Shown here in pieces: positions 57,686 to 64,000 of a DNA stretch of 64,000 nt. Source of the stretch: Pseudocercospora fijiensis CIRAD86 (lineage: Eukaryota; Ascomycota; Dothideomycetes; Mycosphaerellales; Mycosphaerellaceae); contig NW_006921536.1 of the NCBI RefSeq assembly GCF_000340215.1, forward strand, positions 1,455,600-1,519,599, written 5' to 3'. A program made the translations under genes and the position numbers. The notes under the pieces were generated by a model. The model did no database searches. It had not been told where the DNA came from and saw only the letters and a program-made list of their open reading frames with translations. Every line of letters begins with the position of its first letter. The stretch's first letter is position 1.

Positions 57686-59794
57686 ATGGTGTTGGCAAAG
57701 AGCAAGAATGCCGTCGGGCTGGGCAACAGCCTGATGAACGACCGCTTTGGCAAGGGCAAGTCGAATATGCATCGTGGAAATGCGCCACAGGGAGGAATCA
57801 GGCGCAAAGATCAGTTCGGCAATGAGTATATTACGAACAACAAGGAGGAGGCAGCATGGGTGAAGATGCGCTCCGTCACAGAGCAGGGTGCGCTGGACGA
57901 GTTCTTAAGCACGGCAGAATTGGCAGGCACAGACTTCACGGCAGAGAAGATGAACAATGTCAAAATCATACACATGGACCAGAAGAACCCATATCTGCTC
58001 AGCAAAGAGGAAGAGCGGGGTGTCGTGCGGAAGCAGAATGCGAAGCGAAAGCGCCTCACAGTGCCAAGACGCCCGCCATGGACTACAGATATGGATGCGC
58101 GAGATTTGGACGAAAGAGAGCGAGAAGCACTTCTTCAGTGGCGGCGAGGGTTAGCTGAGCTGGAAGAGGTCGATGATCTGCTTATGACTCCTTTTGAGCG
58201 TAATCTTGAAGTCTGGAGGCAATTATGGCGAGTCATCGAACGCTCCGATCTTGTCGTGCAGATTGTGGATGCGAGAAATCCGCTGTTGTACCGCTGCGAA
58301 GATCTAGAATATTACGTGAAAGAGCTGGACGGCGGCAAGAAGAAGAACCTTCTTCTTGTAAATAAGGCAGATATGATGACGCTTGAGCAGAGAAAGGCAT
58401 GGGCAGAGTGGTTCACCGAGCGAGGCATTGCCTTCAGATTCTTCTCGGCAGAGCTGGCCAAGGAAATGAATGAAGCAAGAGCAGAAGAGGCAGGGGCTGC
58501 GAAGAATCCCTTCGATCAGCTCGACGATGAAGCGGAGGATGACGAAGATGACGAAGATGAGGAGTCCGAGACTGAGAGTCTGGACGAGAACGACATCGAA
58601 GAGGAGATTGACCCAGATGCCGACCTTGACAAGCTTGCCGCAGAAGCACAGAAAATTCGAGTACAAGACAAGAAAGCAGACGAAGAGGAATGGGTAGATG
58701 AGGAAGAAGTCGATGAGCCATATCCAGTTCCGGAGCCACCACAAGAGGAGATGAGCATAGACGAGAAATGCCGGATTTTGACGACAGATGATCTTGAAGC
58801 TTTATTCTTACAGCACTCACCCGCAGCGCCTACAGGCAATCCGGATGAGGACGATACACAACGAAAGACACAAATCGGACTTGTCGGATATCCCAACGTC
58901 GGTAAATCCTCAACCATCAACGCCCTCCTTGGCGCAAAGAAAGTATCAGTCTCAGCAACACCAGGAAAGACGAAGCACTTTCAAACTATACATCTTTCGC
59001 CCAGAGTCATTCTTTGCGATTGCCCGGGTCTCGTCTTCCCAAACTTTGCAAACACAAAAGCCGAGCTTGTTCTCGCTGGCGTGCTCCCAATCGACCAGCT
59101 GCGTGAATACACAGGTCCGGCAGCATTAGTAGCACAGCGGATACCAAAGCATTTCCTTGAAGCATTGTACGGCATGAAGATCATTACACGACCTCTCGAA
59201 GAAGGTGGAACTGGCATCCCGACCGGTGAGGAAGTGCTGCGATCATACGCTCGGGCACGAGGCTTCTCCACGCAAGGTCTCGGACAGCCCGATGAAGCAC
59301 GCGCAGCACGACTCATCCTCAAAGATTACGTGAAAGGCAAACTCCTATACTGCCATCCTCCACCAGTCACTCCACCAATCGAAGGCAAGCACTTCAATCG
59401 TGAACTCTACGATCTCGCCCATCTTCCACAAAAGCGCCGCGCCCATCTCGCAGCATCAGACATCACATCTCTAGCAGGCACCGAAGACGCCTCAATAATG
59501 CACGCTGAAAGCGACATCGTCGCCCTCCCACAACCACAAGGCCGTAAAGGCCAAAGTCTCGATAAAGCCTTCTTCGCAGCAGGACAAGGCTCGGGCACGG
59601 TCAACCGACCTTTCCACTACAAGTACTCCGAACAAGGCAAGGAAATGACAGGAAGAAAGCTGAAAATGATGACTGCGCTGGAAAACAACATTGACCCAAG
59701 CGAAGTGAGATTGGGGAGTAAAAAGCATGGGAAAGCGAACAAGAGGGCTCAGAAGAAAGTCAGAGCACCGGGTATCAGTGCTTACGATGAGTAG
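57686..59794 (+). CDS. LSG1: LSG1-like cytoplasmic 60S maturation GTPase
   Basis: The start is taken at ATG 57686 (MVLAKSKNAVGLGNSLMNDR), where homology to the family begins, giving 702 residues. It is a circularly permuted GTPase: NKAD (G4, about residue 224) comes before GYPNVGKSS (G1, about 401) and DCPGLVFPN (G3, 445). A long acidic insert (about 275-330) separates them, as is usual in fungal LSG1. N-terminal GNEYITNN and IIHMDQKNPYLLS blocks and the basic C-terminus (KHGKANKRAQKKVRAPGISA) also match. The family acts on cytoplasmic pre-60S subunits, and its GTPase drives release of the export adaptor Nmd3. No intron is needed. It is divergent from LTV1. Confidence 0.94.
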   Translation: MVLAKSKNAVGLGNSLMNDRFGKGKSNMHRGNAPQGGIRRKDQFGNEYITNNKEEAAWVKMRSVTEQGALDEFLSTAELAGTDFTAEKMNNVKIIHMDQKNPYLLSKEEERGVVRKQNAKRKRLTVPRRPPWTTDMDARDLDEREREALLQWRRGLAELEEVDDLLMTPFERNLEVWRQLWRVIERSDLVVQIVDARNPLLYRCEDLEYYVKELDGGKKKNLLLVNKADMMTLEQRKAWAEWFTERGIAFRFFSAELAKEMNEARAEEAGAAKNPFDQLDDEAEDDEDDEDEESETESLDENDIEEEIDPDADLDKLAAEAQKIRVQDKKADEEEWVDEEEVDEPYPVPEPPQEEMSIDEKCRILTTDDLEALFLQHSPAAPTGNPDEDDTQRKTQIGLVGYPNVGKSSTINALLGAKKVSVSATPGKTKHFQTIHLSPRVILCDCPGLVFPNFANTKAELVLAGVLPIDQLREYTGPAALVAQRIPKHFLEALYGMKIITRPLEEGGTGIPTGEEVLRSYARARGFSTQGLGQPDEARAARLILKDYVKGKLLYCHPPPVTPPIEGKHFNRELYDLAHLPQKRRAHLAASDITSLAGTEDASIMHAESDIVALPQPQGRKGQSLDKAFFAAGQGSGTVNRPFHYKYSEQGKEMTGRKLKMMTALENNIDPSEVRLGSKKHGKANKRAQKKVRAPGISAYDE

Positions 59795-60724
59795 ATATCT
59801 AGACAGCAGCGACTATTTCAGTCAAAAGTGGTTTGATGCCGCCCACGTTTCCAGTCCGCTCCATGCATTCGATGCTCTGCTCCAGACACAACCTGAAACA
59901 TCTTCCCACGCCAAATACCTCCCCTCATACCTCACCTACCTGTCAACCCTACTCCTCCCCATCAAATCTCAGATTAATTACTACCATGCCTCCCATCCCT
60001 ATCATTCCTTCTCCGTTTAGCATTCCAGTCATCATTCGCACATCCTTCTTCATGATCGCAACGAGCACGATTCTTGCCACTAAACCGATCCTGAAGACCT
60101 TGCCGACGAAGTTTGTCGAAATAGATTCTCGTTGGTGAAGGGGACGGAGCTCCAGGTCTGTGATCGTTGGAGCTAGATGGTGGCATGATTGGGGTTTTGG
60201 TCGATGGGTTTGTGGTAAAGGGTTTGCTTTTTGTAAGTGGAAGAGGCCTGGTTGGTGAATGGGGCTTCTGATGATGTGGTGATGGATGGTGTGATGACAG
60301 GGCGGAGGCCATTGAAGTACTTATAGCATGATTTCTCTCCCTTCTCGAGATCCAGATCATGTTGTCTCAAACAGTATACCCTGCGTGAGACCAATTCGCT
60401 ACAGTGAGGTAAGTCTGTTTTCAGCTTTCGTTGTGTTTGAGCCGTCAACGCAAGACACTATTGAATCAGCTTCGTCACCACATGGATATGGAAGTGAGTC
60501 TGTTTGTTGCATGGTCGTTCCTAGATTCATTCTTTTTGGTATCTATTCCCCCTCACGCCGTAACACGCGGCGCGCAGACCTCTATCCCAGTGATTACCAT
60601 GCGGTTGTAGCGTAGCACATTGTGTCCGTTGGCGTGCCCATGCTCTCGATCCGCTATCGTAAAACCCGCAAGCAATGCCAGAAACCAAACAAACGCATCG
60701 TAAACGTACTTCGCAAATGTTCGC
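59795..60724. other. Convergent intergenic region between LSG1 and ARB1
   Basis: This 930-bp stretch mainly holds the 3' ends of the two genes. A minus-strand frame with ATG at 60360 (128 residues, Pro/Ser/His-rich, ending with a basic Arg/Asp/Asn-rich tail) is listed separately as weak. Nothing else is convincing. Confidence 0.45.
59974..60360 (-). CDS. Possible small Pro/Ser/His-rich protein
   Basis: The frame gives 128 residues from ATG 60360, or 70 from the internal ATG near 60186 (MPPSSSNDHRPGAPSPSPTR). The C-terminal part TRIYFDKLRRQGLQDRFSGK plus DHEEGC...RRRNDRDG looks more protein-like than the low-complexity start. No family is recognised. It could be real, or chance coding in the intergenic region. 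Confidence 0.25.
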   Translation of the reverse strand: MIWISRRERNHAISTSMASALSSHHPSPHHQKPHSPTRPLPLTKSKPFTTNPSTKTPIMPPSSSNDHRPGAPSPSPTRIYFDKLRRQGLQDRFSGKNRARCDHEEGCANDDWNAKRRRNDRDGRHGSN

Positions 60725-62679
60725 TTAGACAGCGCCATTTGCAAACATCTTCTTCCGTAAGTGGTTCTTGTACTGTCCAATGCTGCCATCCCATCGGGTG
60801 ACAGTCTTGTTCTCGCACACCATGATATCCTTGGCAATCTTGTCGAGCAGTCTGCCAAATACTGTTAGTGTTTGTACATCGGAATGCTCTTTGAAGCATG
60901 AACTTACCTGAAATCGTGAGAAACAACCACGACGCCACCAGTGAAAGCGTTGATGGCATCAGCCAACGAGTCGATAGTAGGAATATCAAGACCGTTCGTA
61001 GGCTCGTCAAGAAGAAGCATGTTTGGTCCTTCAATGGCAAGCAGAGCGAAGACGATACGGCTCTTCTGACCTTCGGAAAGGGTACCCATAACAGCTGTCT
61101 GAGCCTCACCTGAAAGACCGTATCGGCCGAGTTGTTGCCTCCAGTACTGGTAGTCTTGTGAGATGGATGGGTACTTGTCACGGACGAAGTCGAGAGCAGA
61201 CTTGGTGAGGTCGAGCTGCTCAGCAGAGTGCTGAGAGTACATGCCAAGCTTCAAGTGAGTGTGTCGAGAGACAGATCCGCTCGTAGGCGAGAGCTTGCCT
61301 GTAAAGATGCGGAGAAGAGTAGACTTGCCTACACCGTTGGGTCCAACAAGAGCCGTTCTGCTGTCCATGTCCACACCAAAGTCGAGGTTCTCGTACAGGT
61401 TGTCCTCCTTCTTGCCGGAATAAGAGAAGGTTACGTTGTCAAGGGAAAGCACTGGGGGTGGGAGCTTCTCCACATCTGCGAAACGGAATGTGAAGACACG
61501 GTCCTGGTGCACTGGCTGAATGAAACCATCTGCCTCCATCTTGTCAAGAATCTTTTGACGAGACTTGGCCTGTCGAACCAAGTTTGCGTAGGTACCAGCC
61601 TTTGCGATGAATTCCTTGATGTGCTTGATTTCTTCTTGCTGCTTCTCGTATGCCTTTTGCTGGTTGACTTCGTTCTCCTGTCGGGTCTTCATGTAGGAGT
61701 CGTAGTTACCACCGTAGTACATGAGCTGTTTGAAGCGCATATCGATCATGTTGGTGCAAACACCGTTCAAGAAATCCATGGAGTGCGACACGAGCACAAG
61801 AGTGCGGTCCCACTTCTTGAGGTATTCTTCTAGCCACACGCAAGCCTCAAGATCCAAGTGAGCAGTTGGGTCGTCAAGAAGCAGGAGAGCTGGCTTGACG
61901 AAGAGGGCCTTGGCGAGCGCGACACGCATTCTCCAACCGCCAGACATGTCCTTTGTCTTCTTGTCCATGGTCTTTTTGTTGAAACCCAAACCAGTCAGAA
62001 TCAGACCAGCGCGAGTGTGGAAGGTGGATGGATCCATGCTGTCGATGCGCTCGTAGATACCCTCGAGCTTCGGGCTGTCTGGTCCCTCCTCTTCAAGGAT
62101 CTGCTCTGCAAGATCTTCCAGTCTCTTCATCTCGGTCTCAGCAGCGTTGACGACCCATTGCAGCGCGCCGGTGTCTGACGGCTCGGCGCCCTCGTTCAGG
62201 AGGTAGATGTCGATGTGCTCTGGGAAGGGAAATTCGCGCTTGGCAATGGACTTGAGGATAGTGGACTTTCCGCAACCGTTCTCGCCGAGCAGACCGTATC
62301 TTCGTCCATATGTGATCTCGAGTGTGGTGTCGTTGATCAGAACCTTTCCGTGGAACACAAGCGAGGCGGAGATAATCTTGACGTCGCGACTTGCCTCGAG
62401 AGAAGCCAGCACACCGGTAGTGACACGGTCTGAGATACCGTCCTTGTCTTCCTGGAGCGCCATCTTGGCCATCTTCTCGTTCATGGCTTTGGAATTCTTC
62501 TTGGCCATCTCCTCGTCGCCGTCGAGAAGTGGCGGGGTCTCATCACCGTTGACCGACGACGCCTCTGAGCCGGCCTTGGAACCATTCTTGGAGGCGAGCT
62601 TGCTGGCGGCGGTCTTCTTTGGTGCCTTTCCTTCAGCGGCGCGCTTGGCCTCACGGGCGGCCTTGGACGCGGAAACCAT
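60725..62679 (-). CDS. ARB1: ARB1-like ABCF ATPase (ribosome biogenesis)
   Basis: Exon 1 is 62679-60908 and exon 2 is 60851-60725; the 56-bp intron 60852-60907 has GTAAGT, CTAAC and CAG. The start is ATG 62679 ([20 protein letters not shown]); the frame is open further upstream but looks like leader. The product is 632 residues. NBD1 has [14 protein letters not shown] and [12 protein letters not shown], then VSHSMDF. NBD2 has [28 protein letters not shown] and VSHDFRLL, with a charged helical linker between ([14 protein letters not shown]). There are no membrane segments, as usual for ABCF proteins. Yeast Arb1 is an essential cytoplasmic/nuclear ATPase in 40S and 60S biogenesis, and animals have ABCF2. 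In NBD1 the Walker B Glu is Asp (GAC), a conservative change. Confidence 0.93.
60852..60907 (-). other. Intron of ARB1
   Basis: On the minus strand, GTAAGT starts at 60907, CACTAACAG is the branch region, and CAG ends at 60852. It splits an Arg codon (AG|A) between VVVVSHDF and [11 protein letters not shown], the invariant end of the ABCF second domain. Confidence 0.9.
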
Positions 62680-63026
62680 GGGTGCGGTGTTGTTGTGTGT
62701 CGAAGAGGGAGGGAGCGACAGAAAATTAATGCGGGCGCCTTTTGGTGGGCGGGCTTTGGCTGCGGCGGGGCTCCCTTGTTGGACTTTCGGTCGTGGAGTT
62801 GTAGGCGAGCGGAGGTGATAGGGAGGTAGGGCGCTTCTTGGCGGCTTGTTATTTGCAGCCCGCTGCAGTCGGTCAGTGGAGGAAGGAAGTGGTGAAGCAA
62901 AAGTTGCCAACAATAGTCGACGCAGCTTTTTCTTTGATTTGCTGTGTTGGGCGCCGCTCAGAAGGACCCTTACCTCCGTCATAACTTTCTTGGCGGCATG
63001 TGATTGGCTCGAGGCTTATTCAGCGC
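62680..63026. promoter_or_regulatory. Upstream region of ARB1 and of the neighbouring plus-strand frame
   Basis: This 347-bp GC-rich region lies between ARB1 ATG and the first ATG of the plus-strand hypothetical frame. The minus frame upstream of ARB1 is open to 62982, but its residues are low-complexity Pro/Arg/Ala and are best read as leader. No specific site is recognised. Confidence 0.4.
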
Positions 63027-63533
63027 ATGGTCCGCCTGCCAAGCCCTCAACCTCTCCAACTTCTTGCAACTTACCATCGCCATGACATTCACATCCAACA
63101 CGCCTGCGCACGGGAAACGGCTGTGCTTCCAGCGGTATCCTCAAGGCCTTTCTCAACCAGCATCAATGAGAGCAACACGCAAGAGCTCAGACAATGCAGC
63201 ATCGCCATGAACTTGGGAACAGACCTGTGGAAACAGCCAGAAAGTAGCTGGAGTTTCCAGAGAATCTTTATTGCAAGCAAACTGGTAGAGATGCTGCGCT
63301 TTACAAGGTATGGTGATTCGCCAGCTATGGGCACGACATTCTGCCTGCAACATCGTCAGGATCCCGAGAAGGCGATCGAACTTGTCGGCAAGTGGGTTGA
63401 CGATAGTATTGCCATAAAAGAGCAGGGACACAATGTCGCGGCATCCGACAGCCAGACAAATTCTCCGCAATTGACGAACAGAGCTGCCCATAACAGCGCC
63501 AAAGAATCTCCGAGCATTGTAGAAAGCCCATGA
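63027..63533 (+). CDS. Hypothetical protein
   Basis: The frame gives 168 residues from ATG 63027; the track continues nine codons upstream only with a GTG. The middle (MNLGTDLWKQPESSWSFQR, then IASKLVEMLRFTRYGD and KAIELVGKWVDDSIAIKEQG) looks like genuine globular/helical protein. The last 40 residues are Ser/Asn/Gln-rich. No family is recognised, and overlapping antisense frames make the call uncertain. An internal ATG at 63207 (MNLGTD...) is an alternative start. Confidence 0.4.
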   Translation: MVRLPSPQPLQLLATYHRHDIHIQHACARETAVLPAVSSRPFSTSINESNTQELRQCSIAMNLGTDLWKQPESSWSFQRIFIASKLVEMLRFTRYGDSPAMGTTFCLQHRQDPEKAIELVGKWVDDSIAIKEQGHNVAASDSQTNSPQLTNRAAHNSAKESPSIVESP

Positions 63534-63898
63534 CAGAACGGGGAGAAATCGCAAGGATCAGGCATCAAATCGCATCCTCAGGAGCCTGCCACTTTGTCTG
63601 CGGCCAGCGATCAAAGAAATGATGACTTCGATGAGTAGGATTTGGAGCCATCCTCTGCATTGTCAAGATTGACTCCAGCCTTTGCGAAACAGTTTGAGTA
63701 GGAATTGAAAAGCTTCAGTGGAGGACAAGATTGAAGTATGCTTAGGGGGATTCTGCTAGGCACTATACATTCATTACAGATTGAAGACATCCCAGTCTGG
63801 CCGCTGTCTTCGGTGAATACCTCACAATCGAACGCCACAAGCGGGCGAAGAAGCGTCGAACTGTGAAGAAATAATGGTGCAGCTCGCTGAAATGTAGG
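63534..63898. other. Intergenic, nothing assigned
   Basis: About 365 bp of ordinary composition precede the inverted repeat. A minus-strand frame (63838-63611) lacks support. Confidence 0.35.
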
Positions 63899-64000
63899 TT
63901 CATAGATCTAGGCGCCTGCGTCTAGCATTTGAGGACAACTTCATACTTCCACGGGGATGAGTGTCTTCAACCGCTAGACGCAGGCGCCTAGATCTATGAA
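63899..64000. repeat. Perfect 28-bp inverted repeat, 46-bp spacer (MITE-like)
   Basis: The left arm is 63899-63926 (begins TTCATAGATCTAGGCGCCTG) and the right arm is 63973-64000, its exact reverse complement. The spacer of 46 bases has no coding frame. The arms may extend beyond the window, because the right arm ends exactly at the last base. It may be a small non-autonomous DNA transposon or a hairpin-forming element. It shows no RIP. Confidence 0.75.

Noticed and set aside
61228..61833. Plus-strand frames of about 200 residues across ARB1 (also 62207-62818)
   Set aside because: They are antisense of conserved ABCF coding sequence.
62680..62982. N-terminal extension of ARB1 to 62982
   Set aside because: The residues are low-complexity and Pro/Arg-rich, and the first codon is not supported; ABCF homology begins after ATG 62679.
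1..64000. CRISPR arrays, bacterial-type operons or ribosome binding sites
   Set aside because: The sequence is eukaryotic with spliced genes; no regularly spaced short repeats of CRISPR type were found.

Overview
The window is nuclear DNA of a filamentous ascomycete (Pezizomycotina; a Dothideomycete is my best guess). The evidence is short 54-142 bp introns with GTRNGY donors and CTRAY branch sites, HeLo-like and kinase-ankyrin genes of filamentous-fungal type, and about 44 kb of retrotransposon DNA mutated in the CpA-to-TpA manner of repeat-induced point mutation (RIP).

Layout. (1) 1-8.7 kb is a gene-bearing accessory segment: the 3' part of a secreted Ser/Thr-rich glycoprotein gene, then a divergent pair consisting of a protein kinase-ankyrin gene (minus) and a HeLo-like/pseudokinase gene (plus). 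(2) 8.9-46.5 kb is a RIP-mutated nest of transposons that I could take apart by LTR ends and target duplications. Gypsy A (9139-23523) is interrupted by Gypsy B (13184-20415, target duplication TTAGT, containing a 100-N gap). Beside it, a DNA transposon with a Ginger/KRBA2-like integrase (about 24.1-27.1 plus 46.24-46.53 kb) is interrupted by Copia D (27126-46240). Copia D is itself interrupted by element C (29173-42973, target duplication ACGAG), a 13.8-kb chromovirus-like Gypsy with only 114-bp LTRs and a second, unrecognised frame of about 1,730 codons after pol. (3) 46.5-48.5 kb is an unmutated island with three tandem repeats of about 190 bp and one gene for an acidic protein. (4) 48.5-55.3 kb is RIP-mutated again, with a hAT transposase relic, a tRNA-like sequence and unassigned DNA. 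(5) 55.4-64 kb is core genome: a broken tRNA-Gly-like sequence, LTV1, LSG1, ARB1, a hypothetical gene, and a perfect 28-bp inverted repeat at the window edge.

How genes may work together. LTV1 and LSG1 share a 264-bp promoter and ARB1 lies close by; all three families act in ribosome assembly (40S export, 60S maturation, ABCF ATPase). The most interesting pair is the kinase-ankyrin gene facing a gene whose product has an N-terminal HeLo-like helical domain and a catalytically dead kinase domain. The domain pairing resembles animal RIP kinase with MLKL, and fits a sensor-kinase/membrane-effector cell-death module. That role is inference from architecture and gene order only.

No CRISPR arrays, operons or rRNA were seen. 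Short open frames inside the two mutated blocks are remnants of transposon proteins, not genes.
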